A DNA stretch of 64,000 nt. It comes from an uncultured Dysgonomonas sp. Lineage in GTDB: Bacteria; Bacteroidota; Bacteroidia; Bacteroidales; Dysgonomonadaceae. Below are positions 52,045 through 62,500 of this stretch, in pieces. The DNA lies in NCBI RefSeq assembly GCF_900079725.1, contig NZ_LT599032.1, positions 4,522,054 through 4,586,053 on the forward strand, given 5' to 3'. Position 1 is the stretch's first letter; the number at the start of each line of letters is the position of its first letter. The notes under the pieces were generated by a model, which was given only the letters and a program-made list of their open reading frames with translations, ran no database searches and had not been told where the DNA came from. The position numbers and the translations under genes are program-made.

Positions 52045-54009
52045 TTACAAGCCTAATAAGGTTTTTATCTTATGGAATATCTGTGTGTTTTTATATACAC
52101 CTCCGAATTTATCAGCACCCGGACCGTACGCATATACCGGCAGCATGATAGGAGTATGGTCGTCAGTCATATATCGGGCGGTTATATGCCCTTTATCGAG
52201 TTCTCCGTCTACGAGGGTCAATCCTCCGGTTTCGTGGTCGCCTGTGATAATAATAAGAGTTTCCCCGTTGCTGTCCGCAAATTTCAGGGCTTCGGCAACA
52301 GCCATATCAAAACTGAATGTTTCTAATATCGAACCCGGCAAAGAATTTGCGTGACCTGCATAATCAATTTTTGCTCCTTCCACCATAAGAAAGAATCCTT
52401 TATCACTTGCTCCTGACAATTTCTTTATCGCTTCTTTTGTTGCCTCGGCAAGCAGAGTTAGAGTTTCTTCGGTCGCGGCTTTTTCCATCCGTTCGTCTAT
52501 ACAGACTACTTTATCATTGGCTGTGTTTATTTCATCAATGGATGTTGTTACACGATATTTACCTTTTAGTTCTTCTGCCATATTCCGTCCGTCTTTTCTT
52601 TTTGTAAATACCTCCATTCCACTACCATTCAGCAGCGTGAGTTTTCCATCCAGCAGCCAGTTTGTAATTTCGTCAGAATTATCACGTTCCACAGAATGTC
52701 CGTAGAAGGCGGCAGGAGTGGCATCGGCAATATTGCCGAGTGTGACCACACCACATGCATATCCTTCAGGGAAAAGAACATCAGTCATGGACGGGTAAGG
52801 GGTACCATCGTCTGCTGCACTGATGTGCCGGTTGCTATTTGACTGGCCTGTGGCAAGTGCACTGCCTGCCGCAGCGGAGTCTGTTGTATATGCATCTTTT
52901 GAACTGGTTTTCTGAAGACCTATATGTTTAAGCAAAAGCATGGAAAGTCCACGGTTTACTGTTTCGGCAGCACATACTTGCGACAGCCCCATGCCATCGC
53001 CAATAAGCAAGATTACATTCTTGATGGGCTTATCAGCCCCGTCGTTCAGATAGGTGGGCTGATAAATATCTATGCCTTTTGTCAGTTGCAGTCTTTTGTT
53101 ATTGAAACCCTGAAATCCAACAGTTGTTTTATCCAATCTTTTGGCACGGGCTACGTCATCGGATACTTCCGCACTATTTCCTGCAATGTGATAATTCTTG
53201 TTGTCGAAATGATAAAAGTAATCGGTACATGCTTCTACCCGGTCAGTATTAATATAATCTACACCTATATTGTGAAATGTATTCCAAGCTGTAACCCCGT
53301 CCGGTGTTCCCCAGAAACGAATAGATTTATTCAGTGCATGAACAGCTTCTATAGCCTTTGTCACCTTGTTATATTCATCTCTGATCATAGTTCCCTTTCC
53401 ATTCCACTGCGAATAATCTTTGAATGGAAGACTTATCATGGCTATGTGTTTCAGTTGCTCGGGAGTATAGTCAAGTCCATTTCCGTCGAAAGATATAAAA
53501 GAAGGATATTTGGTAAAATCAACCGGAGCCGGTCTGTCGCCCGATATGACGACGCGTACGGCATAAGGATTTACAGACGGATCAAATACTTCAGGGTAGG
53601 TCTTCAATTTTTTCACGAGTATATCCAAAGTCGGATTTGCGGGTGTTTTCAGATCGATAAGTAATATGAAAGTCTTATCCGAATTTTCCCATGCCTTCCC
53701 GTTATTTTTCTTATACAGGGCTACTATCGGTTTAATATACGATTCGTCCAGGGTAGGAGCTGTGCCCAGATCCTCTTTATTGTGGGCTACCAGCAATTCA
53801 TCCTTTCTGTTCGTCGCATATACGTCTGCCTCTATAGATGCTACTTGTTGGGCATAAGCCTGATAAAAAGGCACTCGTTGTTCATAATCGTTATGTGAGT
53901 GAATCAGTATTTGCTGTTGAGCAAATGTAATAGACGGACATACGATTAGCAATCCTGCAATTAGAAATAGTTTTAATGCAGAAAAACTTCTGTTCAAAAT
54001 GTAAGTCAT
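52045..54009 (-). CDS. Fusion of PLC-like phosphodiesterase and alkaline phosphatase
   Basis: The 654-residue secreted protein has a signal peptide to about residue 30 and two enzymatic domains. Residues about 31-290 are a PLC-like phosphodiesterase TIM barrel with ILIHSHNDYEQRVPFYQAYA and ASIEADVY, related to the Aim6/GDPD family, and the catalytic histidine. Residues about 325-654 are an alkaline phosphatase: NVILLIGDGMGLSQ, the nucleophile serine in TTDSAAAGSALATGQ and metal ligands in MVEGAKIDYAGHAN and IITGDHETGGLTL. The chain could cut a phosphodiester and then hydrolyse the resulting monoester. It lies in the glycan operon between the EEP gene and the metallophosphoesterase. Confidence 0.9.
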   Translation of the reverse strand: MTYILNRSFSALKLFLIAGLLIVCPSITFAQQQILIHSHNDYEQRVPFYQAYAQQVASIEADVYATNRKDELLVAHNKEDLGTAPTLDESYIKPIVALYKKNNGKAWENSDKTFILLIDLKTPANPTLDILVKKLKTYPEVFDPSVNPYAVRVVISGDRPAPVDFTKYPSFISFDGNGLDYTPEQLKHIAMISLPFKDYSQWNGKGTMIRDEYNKVTKAIEAVHALNKSIRFWGTPDGVTAWNTFHNIGVDYINTDRVEACTDYFYHFDNKNYHIAGNSAEVSDDVARAKRLDKTTVGFQGFNNKRLQLTKGIDIYQPTYLNDGADKPIKNVILLIGDGMGLSQVCAAETVNRGLSMLLLKHIGLQKTSSKDAYTTDSAAAGSALATGQSNSNRHISAADDGTPYPSMTDVLFPEGYACGVVTLGNIADATPAAFYGHSVERDNSDEITNWLLDGKLTLLNGSGMEVFTKRKDGRNMAEELKGKYRVTTSIDEINTANDKVVCIDERMEKAATEETLTLLAEATKEAIKKLSGASDKGFFLMVEGAKIDYAGHANSLPGSILETFSFDMAVAEALKFADSNGETLIIITGDHETGGLTLVDGELDKGHITARYMTDDHTPIMLPVYAYGPGADKFGGVYKNTQIFHKIKTLLGL

Positions 54010-54030
54010 AAAATTTTGATTATAACAGGT

Positions 54031-54888
54031 TTATTCAATTTCTATCTGTGCTGTCACTGCAGAATGGTCGGAAATGAATTTACCATCCAATTCTTCCTGT
54101 ATAACAGTGTGTTTTAATACTTTGGTATCTGGTTTTACGAAAATATAATCTATAAACTCGCGTTTTTCGAGAGGTACTTGTCCGAAACCGTGAAATGTCC
54201 AGTCTGTTCCACTTTTTACAACAGCTATATCTTTGGTATGCATCAGATAGTTTGGATTTGCCGGATCTGTGACATGCTTGATAACATCCGAATCAGGTGT
54301 TGCATTAAAATCTCCGGTCAATATTACAGGCAGGCCTTTGCTTAACTCTCCTATACGTTGTAGAAGTAGAGTCACCCCTTCCTGACGTGCCATTTTACCT
54401 ACGTGGTCAAGATGTGTATTAATAAAGAATATTTGTTTTTTACTACCGATTTCTTCCAATACAATCCAGGTGGCAATGCGTTCACACGCACCATCCCAGC
54501 CTTTAGAACCGATAACTTCAGGTGTTTCACTTAACCAGAAATGCCCGGATTTAATTTCTTTAAATCTATCTTTTTTGTATAGGATGGCACAATATTCACC
54601 TTTTTCAACCCCATCTATGCGGCCAATACCAATAGCATTGTATTCTGGCAGAGAGGTTTTCAGGTCGTTCAATTGATTGACCAATACTTCCTGTGCACCA
54701 ACGATATCGGCATTTTGAGCTTTGATGGTTTGTGCTGCAATATCTTTTCTGTATTGCCAGCTGTTGAGGCTATCGCCCGGATTGTCGTAACGAATATTGA
54801 AACTCATTACATTTAAATCGATTGGTTTACTTTTTGTACAAGATACTAATAGTGATACTACAGCAAATAAATAGAAAAATCTTTTCAT
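54031..54888 (-). CDS. Lipoprotein endonuclease/exonuclease/phosphatase (EEP) family
   Basis: The 285-residue lipoprotein (lipobox LLVSC, Cys17) has the DNase I-like fold: NVMSFNIRYDNPGDSLN, ADIVGAQEVLVNQL (metal-binding glutamate), IFFINTHLDHVG, VILTGDFNATPDSDVI and the C-terminal ISDHSAVTAQI. In polysaccharide loci this fold acts on phosphodiesters of sugars or lipids rather than DNA, for example sphingomyelinase-like or inositol phosphatase-like. It is 14 bases from GH92 and 21 from the phosphatase fusion, so a shared phosphorylated substrate is likely. Confidence 0.9.
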   Translation of the reverse strand: MKRFFYLFAVVSLLVSCTKSKPIDLNVMSFNIRYDNPGDSLNSWQYRKDIAAQTIKAQNADIVGAQEVLVNQLNDLKTSLPEYNAIGIGRIDGVEKGEYCAILYKKDRFKEIKSGHFWLSETPEVIGSKGWDGACERIATWIVLEEIGSKKQIFFINTHLDHVGKMARQEGVTLLLQRIGELSKGLPVILTGDFNATPDSDVIKHVTDPANPNYLMHTKDIAVVKSGTDWTFHGFGQVPLEKREFIDYIFVKPDTKVLKHTVIQEELDGKFISDHSAVTAQIEIE

Positions 54889-54902
54889 GTCAGTAAGGTT
54901 TA

Positions 54903-57830
54903 TTATTTTGTAAATAGATTCGATTCCGGGATCTTTTCAAACTCTGAGGTGTTTGGCTTTTTCCAGCCCCAGCTCAGGTGCTCGCCTTCATAGTCCTCAA
55001 AATATAATAGCTTATATGAATGATAACCTTTTTTCAGGGCAATCCGTCCTGTGGCTATTATGGCAGCATGCGATCCGTCGTTATCGACGATTTTAAGATT
55101 GTCGATGTACAAGACACTGCCATCATCGGACTTGGTCATAAATTCATATATACCATCTTCTGCTACAAAGATAACACCACTAAATATAAAAGCAAAATGA
55201 TCAGCTTGTTTTACTCCGTTAATTGTAGGTTCGGGAAGAATACCTATATCAATTGGTTTAGAGCTCTCTATCTGACTTACCGAGTGATAATATCCTTCAT
55301 AGTAACTGAAATTTGCACCTCTTTCCTTACCCTGTGCCGTAACCGGCTCTCTGAAGACAGCCTTTTTGGCCTCAATTGTAAATGTTTTGCTTGGAATATA
55401 GCCGTCTTTAAATGCTTTGGCTTTTATCTCTGTTGATCCGGATATTTTTATAGGTGCGGAATATACGGAGGATGATTTGTCGGGTTCTTTTCCATCCAAT
55501 GTATAATAAACTTTTGCATCCATAGTTGTAGTGGCCAGGTCTACATCAATGCTATTAACGAATAAGTCCAGATCTTTGGTTGTAAAAGGAATGGAAACTG
55601 TTTTATCTGTTGTCATGGAATATGGATAAGCAGATTCGGCAACTCCTCTGTTCAAATTCGGAACAGAAGAAAGGTTAAAAATCAGATCGCCTCCTTCCAT
55701 CAAATCCTTATAAGTAATATAGTTGGAAAGTATTTCCCTATTGTTTAAAGTAATCTTATCTATATAGAGATTTTTTTCCGGTTGATTAGCTCTGATTGTC
55801 AATGTTTTTCCATTAGCCAGTTTTATACAGGCTTCATCAAACAGCGGTGTTGTCAACGAGAATTCATTTGCTCCCGGACATACAGGATAAATGCCAAGGC
55901 TACTCAGTATATACCATGCCGACATCTGGCCACAATCTTCGTTCCCGCTGATACCCTCCGGCGTTGGCTGATACATTTCGGACAGGATACGACGGGTCAT
56001 AGACTGTGTCTTCCATGGCTGGCTTACATAATTGTATAGATAAGCCATATGATGGCTGGGCTCATTGCCATGGGCATATTGTCCGATAAGACCTGTTATA
56101 TCCGACATGTGTCCATCCACTTTCGATTCGGTGGTAAATAAACTATCCAATTGTGCTACAAAACAGTTTCGGCCGCCAAATAATTGAATGAGTCCGTTTA
56201 CATCATGCGGAACAAAAAAACGATATTGCCATGCTGTGGCTTCTGTATATGCCCTTCCGGGTTCGAACGGATTAAAAGGATAGTCCCAGTTTCCATCCAT
56301 ACGTTTTCCCCGGAAAAATTTTGAATGTCCGTCAAATACATGAATATAAGACAATGCACGTTCGCTGTACTTTTCAAAATCTTCGGTTTTACCGAGTTCT
56401 TTCGCCATTTGGGCTATACACCAGTCGTCGTAGGCATATTCGAGCAAGCAGGATACTGATTCTCTTTTAATATTAGAGGGTATAAACCCGTATTTGATGT
56501 AATAGTCAGAGCCTTTTTTGTTATTATCAGAAGAAATTTTCATGGCTTCATAGGCTTTGTCTACCTCGAAGCCTCTTATCCCTTTCATATATGCATCTGC
56601 AATCACAGACACTGAATGGTAACCGATCATGGTTCCGGTTTCCCCTGCCGATAATGGCCAGATGGGTAATTCTCCCGATATATCATACATTTTCAGATAT
56701 GAATTGATTATATCGTTTACCAGAGTTGTGTCGGTAAGTGTGATGAGAGGATTCCATGCACGGAATGTATCCCAAATGGAGAACGTCGAATAATATTTGC
56801 GCCCTGCCGGTATTGTATCTTTAGTCATATCGTGCCGGCGAAATTGTCCGTTTACATCACTCATAATGTTGGGGACAACTTTCGTATGGTACATCGCGGT
56901 ATAGAAGTTTTTAAGATCGTGTTCATTATCTCCTTTTACCGTAATATCAGAGAGAGCTTTGCCCCAGAGATTACGGGCCTGTTTGTGTACTGAGTCGAAA
57001 TCAAATCCTGTTACATCATGATCCAGATTCAGCCGTGCATTCTCTTCGCTTACAACTGAAAAGGCAACTTTTGCAACAACAGGTTTTCCTGTAGATACTC
57101 CGAATTTCAGTACAGCTTGTTGATTATTACTTTTTGCTGTATCGCCGTATTTCAGAATTTTACCGTCATTGATAAAATCGACAGACTGAAAGTCTTTGGA
57201 AAACTGTGCAACGAAAAATACATACTGATTTGTTACCCATCCTTGTGTACGGCGCATTCCTGTTATCTCATTACTTGCAGTTTGCTTTATAATGAGAGAG
57301 TCTATTGTTTCTTCTGCTAACAGGTGGGACATGTCTATGATAATGGTTTCATTCTTGCCTTCGGCGAATGTATAGCGGTGTACCCCTGTATATGTAGTAG
57401 CTGTCATTTCAGCCTTGATGCCTTCTTGGTCAAAGTCCACGGAATAATATCCGGGAGATGCTTTTTCGTTTGTATGTGAAAAAGCCAATGGTTCGAAAAT
57501 ATAACCTTTTTGAACCTGTATTATATCTCTGGTTGTAGGGTGAAAAAGTACATCACCCAGATCGGCACAACCTGTACCGCTAAGATGTGTATGTGAAAAC
57601 CCGATAATGGTGGAATCACTATAGTGATAACCTGAACATGCGTCCCAGTCTCCGGTTCGGGTATCCGGGCTTAATTGTACCGCTCCATATGGTACGGTGG
57701 CTCCGGGATAGGTATGTCCGTGAAATCCCGTTCCTATAAAAGGGTCAACGTAATCGACCGGACTTTTAAGGATAGGGGAGCAAGCTGCTAATAATCCGAT
57801 AATAGATAGAAAGAATAATTGTTTTTTCAT
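54903..57830 (-). CDS. GH92 alpha-mannosidase with PA14 domain, lipoprotein
   Basis: The 975-residue lipoprotein (lipobox LLAAC, Cys17) is an exo-alpha-mannosidase of GH92. The beta-sandwich N-domain starts at DYVDPFIGTGFHGHTYPGAT; the catalytic (alpha/alpha)6 domain carries the family stretch NEDCGQMSAWYILSSLGIYP and GEEQ-like PSHHMAYLYNY. A CHB_HEX-type beta domain (about 755-825: YYTLDGKEPDKSSSVY, GSTEIKAKAFKDGY) and a C-terminal PA14 domain (about 845-970, KSDDGSVLYIDNLKIVDNDG) follow. GH92 members cut alpha-1,2, -1,3, -1,4 or -1,6 mannosides with calcium, and some hydrolyse mannose-1-phospho-6-mannose. It sits first after susD in the operon. Confidence 0.93.
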   Translation of the reverse strand: MKKQLFFLSIIGLLAACSPILKSPVDYVDPFIGTGFHGHTYPGATVPYGAVQLSPDTRTGDWDACSGYHYSDSTIIGFSHTHLSGTGCADLGDVLFHPTTRDIIQVQKGYIFEPLAFSHTNEKASPGYYSVDFDQEGIKAEMTATTYTGVHRYTFAEGKNETIIIDMSHLLAEETIDSLIIKQTASNEITGMRRTQGWVTNQYVFFVAQFSKDFQSVDFINDGKILKYGDTAKSNNQQAVLKFGVSTGKPVVAKVAFSVVSEENARLNLDHDVTGFDFDSVHKQARNLWGKALSDITVKGDNEHDLKNFYTAMYHTKVVPNIMSDVNGQFRRHDMTKDTIPAGRKYYSTFSIWDTFRAWNPLITLTDTTLVNDIINSYLKMYDISGELPIWPLSAGETGTMIGYHSVSVIADAYMKGIRGFEVDKAYEAMKISSDNNKKGSDYYIKYGFIPSNIKRESVSCLLEYAYDDWCIAQMAKELGKTEDFEKYSERALSYIHVFDGHSKFFRGKRMDGNWDYPFNPFEPGRAYTEATAWQYRFFVPHDVNGLIQLFGGRNCFVAQLDSLFTTESKVDGHMSDITGLIGQYAHGNEPSHHMAYLYNYVSQPWKTQSMTRRILSEMYQPTPEGISGNEDCGQMSAWYILSSLGIYPVCPGANEFSLTTPLFDEACIKLANGKTLTIRANQPEKNLYIDKITLNNREILSNYITYKDLMEGGDLIFNLSSVPNLNRGVAESAYPYSMTTDKTVSIPFTTKDLDLFVNSIDVDLATTTMDAKVYYTLDGKEPDKSSSVYSAPIKISGSTEIKAKAFKDGYIPSKTFTIEAKKAVFREPVTAQGKERGANFSYYEGYYHSVSQIESSKPIDIGILPEPTINGVKQADHFAFIFSGVIFVAEDGIYEFMTKSDDGSVLYIDNLKIVDNDGSHAAIIATGRIALKKGYHSYKLLYFEDYEGEHLSWGWKKPNTSEFEKIPESNLFTK

Positions 57831-57863
57831 ATAGGATATTGCATTAACTGCAAATTTTAATAA

Positions 57864-57893
57864 TAATGGGCATTAAACAAGTAATGCCCATTA
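57864..57893 (-). terminator. Perfect 12-base hairpin between susD and the GH92 gene (attenuator candidate)
   Basis: TAATGGGCATTA and TAATGCCCATTA form a perfect stem with a six-base loop and a weak T-run behind on the minus strand. Such hairpins after susCD pairs are common and could lower expression or stability of the downstream enzyme genes relative to susCD. Confidence 0.7.
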
Positions 57894-57930
57894 CCTCGTA
57901 GTTGATTACTTTAGTGTCAGTGCCTTGTAT

Positions 57931-59538
57931 TTAATCCATCGGATTTTGTTTTAACTTCCCGTTGGCTTTTACCACTTCGTCCGGATTGTATGGGAATACA
58001 ATATCGGTAGAGGGATTGAATGTTCTAGCACTCCATACTTCTATGACTGTATACGGGGAGTCGGGTTTGCTTCTGTCGGCATGTTTTCGTCCTTGTTTTG
58101 GCGCATTTAGTTTGTCCCATTCTTTCCAACGTTTCAGGTCCATAAAGCGGTCTGTAAATTCTCCCGCCAGTTCGCAACGGCGCTCATGCTTAAGGTCGGT
58201 TAATGTGGCATCTGTATATACGTCTCCCAGACCAGCCCGCCTTGTCAATCTGTTTAATTCTTTAGCTGCATCAGTACCTTTACCTTGCATGATCAAGGCC
58301 TCGGCTTTGAATAATACCATTTCGGCATGTCGTATGATAGGGAGATCCAAATCTGTGGTTGGACGGTCACCGTTAGTGGACACAGTGGATGCTTCACCCG
58401 AACCTTTACTATTTACTGCTCCGTATGAGAAAGGCTCCATATATTTAGCCAGCATAAAGCCACATTCAAGGTCTGCTGTGGAATAGAATTTTCTTTTTTC
58501 GCCGAAAAATGTAAATTCGTCATTGTATTCCAGTATTGTAACACCTCTTCTCTTATCGTTAGGGGCAAATTCTTCATACAGACCAAGTGTAGGTTTGAAA
58601 TAACCCCAGCCGTTGTAGCGTCCCCAAGCTTTATTCTCAAGCACTACACCCGGAAATATAGAGCCTGCATAATTATATCCTGATGAATTTACAGACCAGA
58701 TATATTCGGAAGACCAGTTGTTCGCTATTTTAAATACGTCTTCGTAATTACCTAACAGGGCTCTCTTTCCTTCTGTTTCTATTTTATCAACCAATGGCGG
58801 TATCAAAGCCCATTTCGATTCATCGTATTGTGCCCAGTATGCATATGTCTTAACCATAAGTGCCCAAGCCGCTGCTTTATGTGCACGACCTTTATCGGTG
58901 TCATTATATGTTTCGAAGAAAGGAAGTAGTCCGGCAGCACTTTCCAGGTCTTTGACAATGAGGTCATAGTTTTCCATAACAGTTGCCCGTTGAACAGGAA
59001 TAGAGTAGATAAATTCTTCATAAGTTTTGTAAGAAGTATCCTCATATTTGTCGAACGGTACACCCTGATCGGCACGTCCGTGGCGGTATGCAATGTAGAA
59101 ATGACAGAATGCCCGCATAAAGTATGCCTCACCTAACCTGATCTTTTCAACATCTGTAAGGTTATCTTTTCGTACCAGATTGAATACAACCCAGTTGGCG
59201 CGGGAAAGATACTGTGTGAATGTTTCCCAGTTTTCTCTCAGGGAGGATTCGCGTCCGGTAAAGGTAAAGTTGGCCAGGTTATTCTGGTCGGTACCTCTAT
59301 TTCTTCCGTAAATCATATCGTCGCCACCTCCGGCTTGCTCCCAAAACAGGTTGCGTCCGAACGTTTCTTCGCGGTTTAGTACCCAGTAACATGCATCAAT
59401 CGCATTCGTTGCATCCCTCTCATTTTTGAAAAAGTTACCAACACTTGGTTCTCTTTCAGCTGTGACATCCAGGAAGTCGCTACAAGAGATAAATCCTACC
59501 GATAAGAATAGTATTATTAAAGATTTATAGAATTTCAT
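57931..59538 (-). CDS. SusD/RagB-family outer membrane lipoprotein
   Basis: The 535-residue glycan-binding lid has a lipoprotein signal (lipobox FISC, Cys19), an N-terminal part with SDFLDVTAEREPSVGNFFKN, tetratricopeptide-like helices (about 90-230, IRLGEAYFMRAFCHFYIAYR) and a SusD C-terminal region ending in GRKHADRSKPDSPYTVIEVW and NPSTDIVFPYNPDEV. It works with the SusC barrel, 19 bases upstream, to bind oligosaccharides on the cell surface and deliver them for uptake. Sequence specificity of the binding site cannot be read directly. Confidence 0.95.
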   Translation of the reverse strand: MKFYKSLIILFLSVGFISCSDFLDVTAEREPSVGNFFKNERDATNAIDACYWVLNREETFGRNLFWEQAGGGDDMIYGRNRGTDQNNLANFTFTGRESSLRENWETFTQYLSRANWVVFNLVRKDNLTDVEKIRLGEAYFMRAFCHFYIAYRHGRADQGVPFDKYEDTSYKTYEEFIYSIPVQRATVMENYDLIVKDLESAAGLLPFFETYNDTDKGRAHKAAAWALMVKTYAYWAQYDESKWALIPPLVDKIETEGKRALLGNYEDVFKIANNWSSEYIWSVNSSGYNYAGSIFPGVVLENKAWGRYNGWGYFKPTLGLYEEFAPNDKRRGVTILEYNDEFTFFGEKRKFYSTADLECGFMLAKYMEPFSYGAVNSKGSGEASTVSTNGDRPTTDLDLPIIRHAEMVLFKAEALIMQGKGTDAAKELNRLTRRAGLGDVYTDATLTDLKHERRCELAGEFTDRFMDLKRWKEWDKLNAPKQGRKHADRSKPDSPYTVIEVWSARTFNPSTDIVFPYNPDEVVKANGKLKQNPMD

Positions 59539-59557
59539 ATATTCAAATTTTAGGATA

Positions 59558-62500
59558 TTAATAAGTTAATTTTACACCTACGGAGAATACGCGAGGAACC
59601 GGATATTTACCTCCGTCCAGACCTTTTCCACCTACTTCAGGGTTGGTACCCGAATAGTTGGTAAATGTATGTACATTATCTACACTGGCAGATACAGAAA
59701 GTGAACTTTTTCTTTCATCCAGTCGCGGAGAAATACTGCGGAATATTTTATCGAAATTATAAGATACTGTAATGTTTTTTATCCGCATGTATGATGCATC
59801 CTCGATATAGAAATCCGAGATGTTAGAGAAATTACCGTTGTCGTCAGATGATGTTAACCTTGGAACTTCATTGCTGTTAGGCCATGCTTTTAATATTTCG
59901 GTAGATCTGTTAAAGTTTACCATCGATTCGTTCAGTGTAACATATTTCATGGCATTGAAAGCTTTCAAACCACCTACTCCTTGCAACATAATGCTGGCAC
60001 TAAGGTTTTTCCATGTAAGTCCGGCTGTGAGGGCATATGTGATTTTAGGAGTATAGCTACCGACGTATTCTCTGTCATCATCATTGATAATTCCATCACC
60101 ATTTGTGTCTACAAATTTTATATCTCCGGCTTTAGCTTTAGCTTGCATGCGTTTTCCTTCTTTGTTGACATAGGCTTCAGCTTCTGCATCCGACTGGAAC
60201 AGGCCATCTGTTTTATATACCCAGAATGAGTAAAGAGGGTCGTTCTCCCGTGTACGGAACGGATTCAGGCCGCGGAATTCATCATCTTCTATCCATACCG
60301 GTTTGTTTCCTGTTTGCGGATCTGCCGGGCCTATATCGGATACCCAGTTTTTCAATGTTGCAAAATTGGCATTGATGTAATAATTTACATCGCCTACCTT
60401 GTCATTCCATCCAGCCGAGAATTCCCAGCCTCTGTTTTTTACTTCTCCCTGATTGATATACATTGGTTCAGGTCCGATATATGAAGGCCATCCTGTATCT
60501 TGTCGTTTTATTAGATCTTTAGTTGTTTTATTGAAGAAGTCGACAGACAGGTTTAGCCTGTTTTTTAATAGTTCCATGTCGATACCGAAGTCTAGCTGTT
60601 CCGAAGTTTCCCATGTCAGATATCTGTTGAAGGCTTCTCCGTTGTATACCATAGATGGAACCAGCGGTGTGTTGGAGCCTACTTGTCCGCCCACATCATT
60701 AGAACTTTCAACTACAAATGTAGGGTCGCCATAGTGGAATGGTACAGAACCGATATTGCCGATACGTCCCCAACTTGCACGTAATTTTATCAGGTTGAAG
60801 ATGTCCGATTTAGGCATATATGGTTCGGAAGTTAGCTTCCATGCTGCTGTAACAGCAGGGAAATCTCCATGTTTTTTGTCTTTAGGCAAACGTCCGGCGT
60901 TGTCGCGACGTAGAGATGCTGTTGCAAAATAGCGGTCGTTGAAACTATAAGATGCACGTCCTACAATAGAAACGTTGTTGTCTGGTTCGGTATATGCATC
61001 ACCTACAAATACTTTCTGGCTGTCGCCCCAGTTCAAATACAGGAATGCTGTGGTTTCGTTATTGAAGCCTTGTGCACTCACTTTAAAATCTCTGCGTCGT
61101 TGCTGGTTCGCTGTAGTAGAAAGCATTGCCCCGATATTATGTCCGCCTACCGATTTGCTGTAATTCAATGTATTCTCTACTTCCCATCTGTAATAACGAT
61201 AGGTTTCATAATCCAGACGATTGGTCATATTCGGTTTGCCCGGCTCAGGTCTCATCGGATTGAAATTTTTATAGAAATAATTGGTTAGGCGATAAGTCAG
61301 ACGTCCAGTATACTTTAGCCCGGGAACAAAAATATCGTCTATGTCAAGGAAAGTCGATGAGGATATTGTAGTCGGCCTGCTGTATGTATTATTCGATTCT
61401 AAAGTACGCAGAGGGTTGACTACATCTCCGTGAATATCGGCGAAGTTACTTCCATGTTCAGCAATATATGCCGGGTCTTTAGGTGCTGTACCTCCAAAGG
61501 TTCCATCCGAATAGTATGCTTCGGCATTGCGAGGCATCATCAGTGCCGAGAGTATGACACCTGTATATCCGCTATCGGTATTGGTTCCTCTGCTCCTTAG
61601 GTTTTCCCAATAGAAATCTTCTCTTATCTTGATTTTGTTACTGATTTTGAAGAACGCATTATAACGCATTGTAATATTCTTGTTGTATGTATTCAACAAG
61701 ACTCCCTGATCATCGTTATATTGCAGTGATAACCTGTTTGCGAAATCCTCAGTACCGCCGCTTATAACAAAACTGTGCCTTTGGGATAACGAATTTCTGA
61801 ATATTTCATCTATCCAATCGGTACGGGTTTGGGCTATATATGGGTTTTTTACAGGATCCCATCCGTCAGGCAGACTGTTTCCTGTTGCTGCCAGAGCTTG
61901 TTTTCTCACCTCTCTTTGCTGTTCGATAGTCAGAGACTGAGGCAGGTTGGTAGCCTGACTGACACTGTATGTGCCTTCATAGGATATCCTGGGCCTTCCG
62001 GCTACAGCTTGTTTCGTTGTAACGAGGATAACTCCTGCTGAACCAGAATAGGCACCATAAATAGCGGCTGATGCTGCATCCTTCAGCACGACCATCGATT
62101 CTATATCATTGAAGTTTACCGGAGCTCCCGGAACGCCATCTACTACCCATAATGGGGACTCTCCGGACCGGGATCCTTTACCACGGATAACAACACTTGA
62201 TGCTTCTGTAGGGTCTCCTCCGTTTTTGGAGACAGTAACACCCGGAATCTGGCCTTGCAACAGATCTTCGGCTTTTGATACCGGACGATTTTTTAACTGA
62301 TCTATATTTTCCAGTGTACCTATAGATGCAGACAGGTCAGCTTTACGTGCCGCCATACCGAAACCTAGTATAACTACTTCATCCAGTATCTTGGCATCCT
62401 CTTTTAATACGATATTGATAGAAGTCTGATTAGTGATCCGGATTGTCTGTGTTACAAATCCGACATATCTTATTTCTATAGTTGCATTTTCCGGTACATT

